Shown: positions 1 to 6,287, numbered from the stretch's first letter. The stretch is DNA of 7,322 bases from Microthrixaceae bacterium (GCA_023264915.1 JAHFUU010000076.1:1192-8513), one strand, 5' to 3'. The notes: a model not told the origin generated them from the letters alone. Numbers and translations are program-made.

Positions 1-93
1 TGCCACATCGGCAACGAGATTCCTCAAAGGTTGAATCACATCACGTGAAGCGCGCCAACGGGCATTCGCCCGACGACGAACTAGCGCCCACAT
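1..93 (-). CDS. Possible partial CDS downstream of ponA, unidentified
   Basis: An open frame on the minus strand starts at ATG (91-93) just after the ponA stop codon and runs to the window edge without a stop, giving 31 codons. In-frame GTG codons at 94-96 and 100-102 are alternative starts. The peptide begins MWALVRRRANARW and is rich in Arg and Trp, as in the cytoplasmic lead of some membrane proteins, but I recognise no family. No Shine-Dalgarno sequence is visible and third-position GC is only about half, lower than expected beside these neighbours, so it may not be real. The other minus-strand frames are stopped here. In mycobacteria the gene after ponA1 encodes a membrane glycosyltransferase-like protein, which is a hint only. 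Confidence 0.35.
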   Translation of the reverse strand, partial: MWALVRRRANARWRASRDVIQPLRNLVADVA

Positions 94-104
94 CACCCAC
101 ACCG

Positions 105-2360
105 CTAGGGCGGAGCGGGTGGTGGTGGACTCGCCGTAGAGCTGGGTGCGACCGTCGATGAAGGCGAGGGCTTCGTGCTGGTCGCCGTCGACGTCGTCGT
201 CAACACCGGCTTGGACGTGGAGGAAGTCGTCGATGCAGTCGAAGCAGGAGCACCGGTAACTGGCAGAGACGGCCCCGGAGAGGAGCCGCCGTTGGGAAGC
301 CCCGACTGGCCTTGGGGGGCGAGAGTCAAGGCTCCAAGTGGTGGCGGGAACGGGCAGCTTTGGAGCCCATTGGTGGCTTGCCCCATGAAGGTCGAAAAGA
401 TCTCCGCGGGGAACGAGCCGCCAGCCACCTGCCGTCCGTGAACGTTGTCCATGTACTTGGTTTCTGGCCCGGGGTAGCCAACCCACACGGCCGCGGTCAG
501 CTGGCAGGTGAAGCCCGCGAACCATGCATCGCGGTAGTGCTCGGTCGTCCCGGTCTTGCCAGCGACGGGCTGGCCGAACTTCGCCGCCGTCCCGGTCCCG
601 CCTTCGACAACCTGGCTGAGGATCCAGCTCTCGGCTTGGTTCACCGAAGGGTCCAGCACGCGTTTGTGGTCAGGCCTGGACTGGTACAGGACGTGACCAC
701 TGGAGTCGTCCACACGGGACACGATCGATGGCTCCACGTGCTCGCCGCCGTCCATGAAAGTCGAGTAGACCGAAGCCATCTCGACGACCGAGACCTCCTC
801 GGTGCCAAGAACCATGGCTGGGACCGGCTTGATCTTGCTCTTCACGCCCATCTTCATCGCCAGGTCCACTACCGGCTGCTCGCCGACCTCATCGATGAGC
901 TGGGCATACGCCGTGTTGGACGACCGTTTGGTCATCTCCACCAGATCGAGCGTGCCGAGCCCCGCATCGCCATAGTTGCCAACCCGCCAGTTCGAGCCGT
1001 CCTTGAGCTTCAGGGTGGTCACGCCAGGCGCGTTGTAGGTCTTGTTCAAGGGCATGCCCGAACTGAGTGCTTGCGCGAGGGCTACCGGCTTCCAAGAGGA
1101 ACCTGGTTGGCGACCGCCACCGCCGCCATCTGTACCCGTAGCCAGGTTCACCTGTGAAGCCTTGAAGTCCATCCCGCCGACCATCACCTTGACACGACCA
1201 TCAGTGTCCAACGCTACGATCGACGCCGCTGGGTCTGTGGGCTGGTTCAGATGTGACTTGATGGCGTCATAGGCTTGGCTCTGCATCTTCCAATCGATCG
1301 TGGTGTAGATACGTAAACCACCCTCGAACAGCTGAGCATCGCTGAACCGGTAAGGACCGTTGGGATCTGTCAGCTGGCGGCGGACGTACTCGATGAAGTA
1401 CTCCGACCCGAGCTCTTTGTGCTTGACGTTGCCGAAGTTGTTGGCCTGCTTGCGGGGGAGCACGTAGTCCCAGCCCATCTTGTCCACGGAGTCGAACTGC
1501 GTCTGGCTGATGTAGTTCTGCTCCTTCATCTGTCGGAGAACGTCGCTGCGACGAGACTCAGCGACCCTCCGGCCTGACACAGCATCAGGATCGGTCGCAG
1601 GGCGGTTGGCGTCAGCGACTTCGGGCGCTCGGATGATCCCCGCCAGGTATGCAGCTTCGGGTAGACCGACCTGTTCGACGTCTTTGCCGAAGTAGACCCG
1701 AGCCGCCGCCTTCACGCCGTAGGCACCTCGCCCGAAGTAGATGCTGTTCAGGTAACGCTCGAGAATCTCCTTCTTCGGTAGCTCGCGCTCGAGCTTGATT
1801 GCCAGAACTGCTTCCTTCATCTTCCGCTCGAGGCTGCGGTCCGCTGTCAGGTAGGTGTTCTTCACATACTGCTGGGTGATTGTGGACCCACCCTGTTTAA
1901 GTGGTTCGTCACGCAGGTTTGCCACAAAGGCGCGGGTGACCCCAGCAGGATCAATGCCTTTGTGCACGAAGAACTCCTTGTCTTCTGTGGCTACCACGGC
2001 TTGCACCAGGACGCTCGGTATCTGGTAATAGGTAACCGTGACGCGATCCTCGTCGGCTGACAGTTGGGCAATGGAGTTGCTCTCGTCACACGGTGCCAGG
2101 AGGACCTCGGCAGTGCAGACGAAGGTCGTCTGCTTCAACGGTGGTGAGCTCGGGGGCAGCTCGACCGCCTGCCAGACTGCATAGGCAAAGCCGCTGCAAC
2201 CGGTGACCGCTACCACGAACACCAACAGGAACATCCGGCGGCCACGCCACAAGAGGCTCCGCGCGGCAGGTCTGGTGCTTGCTGGTTTGCCTCCAACCGA
2301 GACGGCGGGACCGCGCCGCCGACGGGGGCTTTTTGGGGCAGCGTGCTCGGGCTTGGGCAT
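105..2360 (-). CDS. ponA: Bifunctional class A penicillin-binding protein (transglycosylase/transpeptidase)
   Basis: This 751-residue enzyme polymerises lipid II into glycan strands and cross-links the stem peptides at the outer face of the membrane. A basic, Pro-rich cytoplasmic tail (1-42) precedes one membrane anchor (about 43-66). The GT51 domain shows EDKEFFVHKGID (126-137, catalytic Glu126), QGGSTITQQ (156-164), a basic RKMKEA stretch (179-184) and the YLNSIYFGRGAYG motif (203-215). The transpeptidase domain has all three penicillin-binding motifs: SSWK (421-424, nucleophile Ser421), SSN (480-482) and KTGT (602-605). The tail from about 670 is a low-complexity Pro/Ser/Thr segment, as in many actinobacterial PonA proteins, and no PASTA repeat is visible. 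The ATG at 2358-2360 is chosen because it includes the whole cytoplasmic lead; no clear Shine-Dalgarno precedes it. It lies 117 bp downstream of the DUF5318 gene on the same strand, as in mycobacteria. Family assignment is very secure. Confidence 0.97.
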   Translation of the reverse strand: MPKPEHAAPKSPRRRRGPAVSVGGKPASTRPAARSLLWRGRRMFLLVFVVAVTGCSGFAYAVWQAVELPPSSPPLKQTTFVCTAEVLLAPCDESNSIAQLSADEDRVTVTYYQIPSVLVQAVVATEDKEFFVHKGIDPAGVTRAFVANLRDEPLKQGGSTITQQYVKNTYLTADRSLERKMKEAVLAIKLERELPKKEILERYLNSIYFGRGAYGVKAAARVYFGKDVEQVGLPEAAYLAGIIRAPEVADANRPATDPDAVSGRRVAESRRSDVLRQMKEQNYISQTQFDSVDKMGWDYVLPRKQANNFGNVKHKELGSEYFIEYVRRQLTDPNGPYRFSDAQLFEGGLRIYTTIDWKMQSQAYDAIKSHLNQPTDPAASIVALDTDGRVKVMVGGMDFKASQVNLATGTDGGGGGRQPGSSWKPVALAQALSSGMPLNKTYNAPGVTTLKLKDGSNWRVGNYGDAGLGTLDLVEMTKRSSNTAYAQLIDEVGEQPVVDLAMKMGVKSKIKPVPAMVLGTEEVSVVEMASVYSTFMDGGEHVEPSIVSRVDDSSGHVLYQSRPDHKRVLDPSVNQAESWILSQVVEGGTGTAAKFGQPVAGKTGTTEHYRDAWFAGFTCQLTAAVWVGYPGPETKYMDNVHGRQVAGGSFPAEIFSTFMGQATNGLQSCPFPPPLGALTLAPQGQSGLPNGGSSPGPSLPVTGAPASTASTTSSTSKPVLTTTSTATSTKPSPSSTVAPSSTASPPPPAPP

Positions 2361-2477
2361 TGGTTAGGAGTTTGTTCGCTTAGCGTCACTGGTGAAGAGG
2401 ACCCTTCACACCGATCCGACCGGCCGCCAAGACTCAGGCGATGCCGCCCACGATGGTGGACTGTCGGTGCCGCAGGT
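2361..2477 (-). other. ponA leader / DUF5318-ponA intergenic spacer with a weak hairpin
   Basis: This 117-bp spacer separates the DUF5318 stop from the ponA start. It holds one short inverted repeat, GTGAAG (2392-2397) and CTTCAC (2404-2409), with a six-base loop and no T-tract on either side. I find no convincing -35/-10 pair for ponA, so ponA may be read from the DUF5318 promoter or from a promoter I cannot recognise. The hairpin could be an attenuator or a processing site, or chance. Confidence 0.3.
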
Positions 2478-2882
2478 TCAAGCCGACCTTGCAGCGTTCA
2501 GCACGAAGGCACGGGCCAGATGGTTCCACCTGCACTCTCGGCACACCTCAACGACGTAAGCCGCATACTCCCCCCGTCGGTTTGAAATCGCGCGCAGCTC
2601 GTTCTTGGTAGTGATGCAGCGTCCGTGGGCGGGAAGGCGCGGACCGAACACATAGGTCACCAGGACAAGGTTGCTCTCCTCACATATGGGACATCTCCGA
2701 TCGCTGGGCTCGCTGCACTCGCGCGCCGCACGAACCAGCTCTGGGTGTGCATCGCACACCTCATGCTGAGCGATCCGACCTTTCCGATACTCAGAGATCA
2801 GAGCCCTTCGCGCCAGCCGATAGTCGATCTCGCCAGGTGGCCGATCGGACACCCCGCTGATCGCGCCGGAACGAGAAGTCAT
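2478..2882 (-). CDS. DUF5318 family protein, putative zinc ribbon
   Basis: A 134-residue protein whose body (about 17-134) matches what I recall of actinobacterial DUF5318, represented by Rv0049 next to ponA1 in M. tuberculosis. Shared landmarks are the IDYRLARRALISEYRKGR start, EVCDAHPELVRAA (41-53), CPIC (64-67), LVTYVFGPRL (74-83) and the end VEVCRECRWNHLARAFVL. Cys64/Cys67 and Cys114/Cys117 form two CxxC pairs that probably bind one zinc ion; the molecular function is unknown. The ATG at 2880-2882 is chosen because homology begins a few residues later. The frame stays open upstream to 3260, but that would run antisense through the padR promoter and coding sequence. TACCCT on the minus strand (2890-2895) lies seven bases before this ATG, which suggests a leaderless transcript. 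It is followed by ponA and diverges from padR-ino1. Confidence 0.9.
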   Translation of the reverse strand: MTSRSGAISGVSDRPPGEIDYRLARRALISEYRKGRIAQHEVCDAHPELVRAARECSEPSDRRCPICEESNLVLVTYVFGPRLPAHGRCITTKNELRAISNRRGEYAAYVVEVCRECRWNHLARAFVLNAARSA

Positions 2883-2889
2883 GGGCGCC

Positions 2890-2895
2890 AGGGTA
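2890..2895 (-). promoter_or_regulatory. Candidate -10 box for a leaderless DUF5318 transcript
   Basis: On the minus strand TACCCT fits the TANNNT consensus typical of actinobacterial -10 boxes. Its last base is separated from the ATG at 2882 by seven bases, the spacing expected if transcription starts at or beside the A of the start codon. There is no Shine-Dalgarno before this ATG, which agrees with leaderless translation. I see no -35 box, so support is modest. Confidence 0.35.
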
Positions 2896-2974
2896 GCGAC
2901 GCTCGTTTGGTCTCGCTTGGATGTCGGGCGATGCGAAACCGCCGTGACCGGAGCCAGTCGGTGCCGAGGAACAG

Positions 2975-3004
2975 TTGCGATTCGATATATCGCTCCGATA
3001 TAGT
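2975..3004 (+). promoter_or_regulatory. padR-ino1 promoter, probably leaderless
   Basis: A -35-like TTGCGA (2975-2980) and a -10 TATAGT (2999-3004) are separated by 18 bp. The expected transcription start, about seven bases after the -10, falls at 3011-3012, exactly on the GTG start codon of padR. No Shine-Dalgarno lies upstream of that GTG. Together this points to a leaderless mRNA starting with GTG, a common arrangement in actinobacteria. The spacer and -10 contain the repeat described as a candidate operator. Confidence 0.65.
2983..3002 (+). promoter_or_regulatory. Candidate PadR operator inside the padR promoter
   Basis: CGATATATCG (2983-2992) is a perfect 10-bp palindrome made of overlapping CGATATA and TATATCG half-sites. 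A further direct copy of CGATATA follows at 2996-3002, 13 bp downstream of the first. The array fills the region between the -35 and -10 boxes and overlaps the -10. AT-rich dyads over their own promoter are typical targets of PadR-family repressors, so autoregulation is the likely reading, but this is inference. Confidence 0.5.
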
Positions 3005-3011
3005 TCACGTT

Positions 3012-3698
3012 GTGATCGAGATGGCAATACTTGGGATCCTCGAGAACCAAGAGATCCATGGGTACGAGCTGAAGAAACGGATCGCACAACTCGCCGGGGG
3101 GCCGGGGGGCATCTCGTTCGGATCCTTGTACCCGGCCCTGAGTCGTCTCGAGAAGTCCGGCCACCTCCGCGCGGTCGACCCTACGAGACCGCGCTCTGCC
3201 AGCATCTTCGCTGATCCCATGACGGGCGCCATCACCGGCGAACTGGCCGCCCTGCGACAACGTCAGGCCTTGCCAACGTCGGCAAAGACGCCCGAGGGCC
3301 GCCGCTCAGAGAGGCGCAACCGGAAGGTCTATGCGATAACCGAACGGGGACGGCAACGTCTGGGCGAGCTTGTACGCACCGCTGACCCAGCAGACGAGCG
3401 CTCGTTCCGGTTGCAGGTCGCCTTCTGTCGCGAGGTTTCTTCATCCGAACGGATCGATCTGTTCGAGCGGCGCAGGGCTCACCTCGTGGGAGAGCTCCTC
3501 CAGCGACGCGAGACGGGCGCGACCGATGGTGACGGGACCGACACGTACCTCAGGTCACTTCGCGACCACGACAGGTCCACGATCGACAACGACCTCGATT
3601 GGGTAGACGAGCTCATCTCGATGACACGCAACGAGCTGGCGCAAAGCGAGCAAGGGCGTGCCCACACCAACCGATCAGCCACGACCAAGTCTCGCTGA
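3012..3698 (+). CDS. PadR-family transcriptional regulator
   Basis: A 228-residue winged-helix regulator, counted from the GTG at 3012. The N-terminal PadR domain shows MAILGIL (4-10), HGYELKKRI (16-24) and the recognition-helix block [18 protein letters not shown] (35-52). The wing is enlarged: about 50 residues (54-104), including [12 protein letters not shown] and a basic ERRNRK stretch, lie before [16 protein letters not shown] (105-120). The C-terminal part (about 130-212) is helical and charged, as in the dimerisation arm of PadR proteins. The frame is open from 2625, but that extension is antisense to DUF5318 and has no family similarity; homology starts right at the GTG, with ATG 3021 as an alternative. 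It sits 31 bp before ino1, as Rv0047c does beside ino1 in M. tuberculosis. The likely role is repression of its own operon and perhaps of the divergent genes; the effector is unknown. Confidence 0.92.
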   Translation: MIEMAILGILENQEIHGYELKKRIAQLAGGPGGISFGSLYPALSRLEKSGHLRAVDPTRPRSASIFADPMTGAITGELAALRQRQALPTSAKTPEGRRSERRNRKVYAITERGRQRLGELVRTADPADERSFRLQVAFCREVSSSERIDLFERRRAHLVGELLQRRETGATDGDGTDTYLRSLRDHDRSTIDNDLDWVDELISMTRNELAQSEQGRAHTNRSATTKSR

Positions 3699-3713
3699 AC
3701 ATCACAGTCTCCG

Positions 3714-3720
3714 AAGGAGG
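3714..3720 (+). promoter_or_regulatory. Shine-Dalgarno of ino1
   Basis: AAGGAGG lies nine bases before the ATG at 3730, in the 31-bp padR-ino1 gap. It fixes the ino1 start at 3730 rather than at the frame's first candidate start (3658), which lies inside padR. The strong site contrasts with the apparently leaderless padR start and may allow high ino1 translation from the shared mRNA. Confidence 0.85.
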
Positions 3721-3729
3721 CCGAATTCC

Positions 3730-4818
3730 ATGACCACCAACCACAGAACCACCAAGAGCCTGCGACTGGCCATTGCCGGGGTGGGCAACTGTGCCAACTC
3801 CTTGATCCAGGGGCTTGAGTACTACAAGGATGCGAACCCCGATGATGACGTGCCTGGTCTCATGCACGTTGTGCTGGGCACTTACCATATCCGTGACATC
3901 GCCTTGGTCGCTGCGTTCGATGTCGACGCCGACAAGGTGGGCCTAGACCTGAGCAAAGCCATCTGGGCAAGCCAGAACAACACGATCAAGTTCGCGGACG
4001 TCAGCGAAACAGGGATCACGGTGCAACGTGGTCTAACGCTGGATGGATTCGGGGAGTTCTACCGCGAGACCTGCGAGGAGTCCCCGGCCTCGCCTGTGGA
4101 CGTTGCCCAGGTACTCCGTGACACAAGAGCAGACGTGCTCGTCTCCTACTTGCCTGTTGGCTCAGAGGAGGCACAGCGCTACTACGCACAGGCTTGCCTC
4201 GACGCTGGGGTGGGTTTCGTCAACGCCATACCCGTGTTCATCGCCTCAGATCCCCAATGGGCCTCCAAGTTCGAAGCGGCTGGAGTCCCGATCATTGGCG
4301 ATGACATCAAGAGCCAGGTCGGTGCCACCATCACCCACCGCCTCTTGTCTCGGTTGTTCGAAGACCGCGGTACCACGATCGATCACACGTACCAGCTCAA
4401 CTTCGGTGGCAACATGGACTTCAAGAACATGCTCGAGCGAAAGAGGCTGAAGTCCAAGAAGATCTCCAAGACTCAGTCAGTGACCAGCCAGATTGACCAG
4501 GGCATCTCTGACCACGACGTTCACATCGGCCCGAGCGATCACGTTCCATGGCTGGATGACCGCAAATGGGCCTACATCCGCGTTGAAGGACGCAACTTCG
4601 GTGATGTCCCTCTCAACGTCGAGTTGAAGCTCGAAGTCTGGGACTCCCCGAACTCGGCAGGGGTCATCATCGACGCCATACGTTGCTGCAAGATCGCAAT
4701 GGATCGCGGCATCGGTGGGCCTCTGCTCGGTCCTAGTGCGTACTTCATGAAGAGCCCACCCGTTCAATACCGCGACGAAGTCGCTCGTGAGATGATCAAG
4801 GACTTCGCGAACGGCTGA
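3730..4818 (+). CDS. ino1: Inositol-3-phosphate synthase (mycobacterial type)
   Basis: This 362-residue cytosolic enzyme converts glucose 6-phosphate to 1D-myo-inositol 3-phosphate using bound NAD, the first step toward phosphatidylinositol and, in many actinobacteria, mycothiol. The Rossmann nucleotide-binding start is [14 protein letters not shown] (12-25). Further family blocks are [12 protein letters not shown] (60-71), NNTIKFADV (83-91), [13 protein letters not shown] (136-148), [13 protein letters not shown] (163-175), [15 protein letters not shown] (190-204), [14 protein letters not shown] (224-237) with KKISKT (243-248), and [15 protein letters not shown] (301-315). Length and sequence closely follow the mycobacterial enzyme (about 367 residues), and no key block is missing. 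It is the second gene after padR, 31 bp away and most likely co-transcribed, so PadR probably sets its level. Confidence 0.97.
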   Translation: MTTNHRTTKSLRLAIAGVGNCANSLIQGLEYYKDANPDDDVPGLMHVVLGTYHIRDIALVAAFDVDADKVGLDLSKAIWASQNNTIKFADVSETGITVQRGLTLDGFGEFYRETCEESPASPVDVAQVLRDTRADVLVSYLPVGSEEAQRYYAQACLDAGVGFVNAIPVFIASDPQWASKFEAAGVPIIGDDIKSQVGATITHRLLSRLFEDRGTTIDHTYQLNFGGNMDFKNMLERKRLKSKKISKTQSVTSQIDQGISDHDVHIGPSDHVPWLDDRKWAYIRVEGRNFGDVPLNVELKLEVWDSPNSAGVIIDAIRCCKIAMDRGIGGPLLGPSAYFMKSPPVQYRDEVAREMIKDFANG

Positions 4819-4910
4819 CCTCCCCGGCGCGCTCACCGAAATGCAGCGACGCGGCAGTGTCGTCAAGTGCTGGGACCCTCGCCATCCTCGATCCGCAAGG
4901 CTGAGCGCGG

Positions 4911-4916
4911 CACAAT
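4911..4916 (+). promoter_or_regulatory. Weak candidate -10 for the methyltransferase gene
   Basis: CACAAT ends seven bases before the ATG at 4924, the spacing seen for leaderless actinobacterial transcripts. It matches the -10 consensus at four of six positions but lacks the leading T, and no -35 is visible. The gene could instead be read through from ino1. Confidence 0.25.
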
Positions 4917-4923
4917 GGCCACG

Positions 4924-5772
4924 ATGCCTGACGAAACACCCCCCGAGCAGAGGCCGCCCGACGACATGACTGCGAGTCATCCCACAGCGCGCCACCTGCG
5001 CTCTGCTGCGACGCCCTCGCAGGTGGCCGACAGCAGCACCTCTCCGCCGCGCCCAGACCCGCGACCTATTTCGGCCACCTTCCCAGCTGAGGCCACCCTG
5101 CCCCACGACGTGGTCAGTTATGGACCGGACATCCCCAACGAGCGCGCGTACCGCCTTCTTGGCAACCCCGACGGCAAACGAGTGCTCGATCTTGGCTGCG
5201 GTGGAGGGCAGGCGGCGATCGCCCTGGCTAAACAGGGAGCCAAGGTGATCACGGTGGATCCTTCACCTGAGCGCCTCGAACGTGTACGGATGGTTGCTGA
5301 CAGAGAGGAGGTGAAGATCGAAACTCACGAGGGAGACTTGGCCGATCTGGCCTTCGTTCGTGCCGACACCGTCGATGCCGCTGTTAGCATCTACGCGCTT
5401 GCCACTGTGGACGACTTGGACCGCGTCTTCCGTCAGGTGCATCGCGTGCTCAGCCCCGAGATGCCATTGGTCATCAGTCTCCCGCACCCAGCGTTCTGCA
5501 TGCTTGACCCCTCGGCTCAACGCCCCTTTGAACTGGCACGAACCTACTGGGACAGCTCACCGCGGCCGTGGGAGACCGACCAGACCACTGGCTTTGACCA
5601 CCCTCGAGCCATCAGCGAGGTCTTCACGGGCCTACACCGCGCCAACTTCAGGGTGGACACGATCCTCGAACCAGAGCCGGCCGCCGACTCGGTGCACAGC
5701 CCTTACTGGTCGACGACCATGGCATGGGTACCCGCCACACTCGTCGTGCGCGCTCGTAAGGAAGGGATCTGA
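4924..5772 (+). CDS. Class I SAM-dependent methyltransferase
   Basis: A predicted soluble methyltransferase of 282 residues, counted from the ATG at 4924. Residues 1-60 are a low-complexity Pro/Ser/Thr-rich lead. The Rossmann methyltransferase fold follows with motif I VLDLGCGGGQAAIAL (87-101), the acidic ribose-binding end of strand 2, VITVDPSPERLERV (108-121), then EGDLADLAF (136-144), DAAVSIYALATVDDLDRVFRQ (151-171) and VHRVLSPEMPLVISLPHPAF (172-191). The C-terminal half, with Trp/Tyr/His-rich stretches, resembles small-molecule methyltransferases, but the substrate cannot be read from sequence. Start choice is uncertain: GTG 4867 and ATG 4915 are in frame and none has a Shine-Dalgarno. 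ATG 4924 is preferred because CACAAT ends seven bases before it, compatible with a leaderless transcript. It follows ino1 by about 105 bp on the same strand; a link to inositol metabolism is possible but unproven. Confidence 0.88.
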   Translation: MPDETPPEQRPPDDMTASHPTARHLRSAATPSQVADSSTSPPRPDPRPISATFPAEATLPHDVVSYGPDIPNERAYRLLGNPDGKRVLDLGCGGGQAAIALAKQGAKVITVDPSPERLERVRMVADREEVKIETHEGDLADLAFVRADTVDAAVSIYALATVDDLDRVFRQVHRVLSPEMPLVISLPHPAFCMLDPSAQRPFELARTYWDSSPRPWETDQTTGFDHPRAISEVFTGLHRANFRVDTILEPEPAADSVHSPYWSTTMAWVPATLVVRARKEGI

Positions 5773-5774
5773 CA

Positions 5775-5799
5775 ACCCCCTGTCAACTAACGAGGGGGT
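5775..5799. terminator. Shared hairpin between convergent genes
   Basis: ACCCCCT (5775-5781) and AGGGGGT (5793-5799) form a perfect 7-bp stem with an 11-base loop, starting three bases after the methyltransferase stop codon. The stop codon of the convergent membrane-protein gene (5787-5789) lies in the loop. No T-run follows on either strand, so it is not a canonical intrinsic terminator, but the position suits a bidirectional one or an RNA-stabilising 3' end. Confidence 0.55.
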
Positions 5800-6125
5800 G
5801 AGCTCTGGTTCAGACGCTCACCTACGCCCTCTGACGAGAACCCTTGTCCTTCTCTCAGGTCGATGACGACGTCAGGCTCACGGTCGGCCTGGACGCCACC
5901 AGCCTTGGGATCACGACTGGTTGCAACAAAGGCAGCACCGAACGCCATGGACAAGAGGGCGAGCATGAGCTGAGCCGTTGTCAGCACTTGGGGACCTTGT
6001 CCGGGAGTGTGCACAACCAAGTCCGCGATCATCACGACCAGAGCCGCGATTGCCAAGGCGAGGGCTATTTCGCTGACGCTCCTTCGATCCTTTGACCGTT
6101 GGCCAGTTGAGGAAGTTCTCACCAC
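5787..6125 (-). CDS. Small two-helix membrane protein, unknown function
   Basis: A 112-residue protein I do not recognise. A short basic N-terminus (1-17) precedes a first hydrophobic helix at about 18-39 (SEIALALAIAALVVMIADLV), then a short PGQGPQ loop and a second helix at about 48-69. The last 43 residues are hydrophilic and mostly acidic. By the positive-inside rule both ends should face the cytoplasm, with the loop outside. The start is the GTG at 6123-6125, preceded by GGAGGT with six bases spacing; the adjacent GTG at 6120-6122 is the alternative, at nine bases. A good promoter lies about 130 bp upstream. Coding potential is supported by the Shine-Dalgarno, the membrane pattern and the convergent hairpin at the 3' end, not by homology. 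Confidence 0.72.
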   Translation of the reverse strand: MVRTSSTGQRSKDRRSVSEIALALAIAALVVMIADLVVHTPGQGPQVLTTAQLMLALLSMAFGAAFVATSRDPKAGGVQADREPDVVIDLREGQGFSSEGVGERLNQSSPPR

Positions 6126-6131
6126 AGCTCT

Positions 6132-6137
6132 ACCTCC
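6132..6137 (-). promoter_or_regulatory. Shine-Dalgarno of the small membrane protein
   Basis: On the minus strand GGAGGT lies six bases before the GTG at 6125 and nine before the next GTG. It is a near-ideal ribosome binding site and the main reason to accept a GTG start for this otherwise unrecognised gene. Confidence 0.7.
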
Positions 6138-6239
6138 GCACCTGAAGCCCGAGAGGCAGGTGACATCTCCGGCTCTTCGTGTGGGGCCGGGTTCGCTCTA
6201 GCTCCCCACAAGCGCAGCGACCAGTACCAGCTTGCGGAT

Positions 6240-6275
6240 CGACACTTCCCCTCGGGTGACCATATAGGAGTGTCG
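6240..6275. repeat. Inverted repeat CGACACT/AGTGTCG across the promoter
   Basis: CGACACT (6240-6246) and AGTGTCG (6269-6275) are perfect 7-bp inverted arms separated by 22 bp. One arm lies in the spacer between -35 and -10, the other just after the predicted start site, so the arms bracket the -10. The spacing is a little under three helical turns. It could be a paired operator, or a long-looped hairpin at the 3' end of pcnA mRNA. Confidence 0.45.
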
Positions 6276-6287
6276 GGGCTCTGACAA
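6259..6287 (-). promoter_or_regulatory. Promoter of the small membrane-protein gene
   Basis: On the minus strand a -35 TTGTCA (6282-6287) is followed after exactly 17 bp by a -10 TATGGT (6259-6264). Five of six -35 bases and four of six -10 bases match the housekeeping consensus. The start would be near 6252, giving a leader of about 127 nt before the GTG at 6125. The -35 box overlaps the pcnA stop codon (6290-6292) by its flanking palindrome, so pcnA and this gene are packed closely but can be expressed separately. Confidence 0.6.

Noticed and set aside
59..72. CGGGC/GCCCG hairpin downstream of ponA as a terminator
   Set aside because: Only five base pairs with a four-base loop and no T-run; it also falls inside the possible downstream coding frame.
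146..353. Low-complexity Pro/Ser/Thr codons at the ponA 3' end as a tandem repeat
   Set aside because: The encoded tail is irregular with no fixed repeat unit; it is a typical flexible C-terminal tail.
312..1157. 281-codon open frame on the plus strand
   Set aside because: It is the antisense shadow of ponA, whose frame carries every catalytic motif; the plus-strand product has no domain pattern and is rich in His and Arg as expected of high-GC shadows.
2196..2207. Lipobox-like VTGC (residues 52-55) in the PonA anchor
   Set aside because: It fits a lipobox by letter, but it follows a 42-residue cytoplasmic lead and the hydrophobic stretch continues past the Cys, so a normal signal anchor is far more likely.
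2625..3011. N-terminal extension of PadR upstream of the GTG at 3012
   Set aside because: It is antisense to DUF5318 and contains the promoter; PadR similarity begins exactly at the GTG.
2883..3260. N-terminal extension of the DUF5318 frame to 260 residues
   Set aside because: The extension is antisense to the padR promoter and N-terminal coding region and resembles nothing; family similarity starts soon after the ATG at 2882.
4477..5106. 209-codon minus-strand frame across the ino1-methyltransferase boundary
   Set aside because: Antisense to two well-supported genes and without recognisable motifs.
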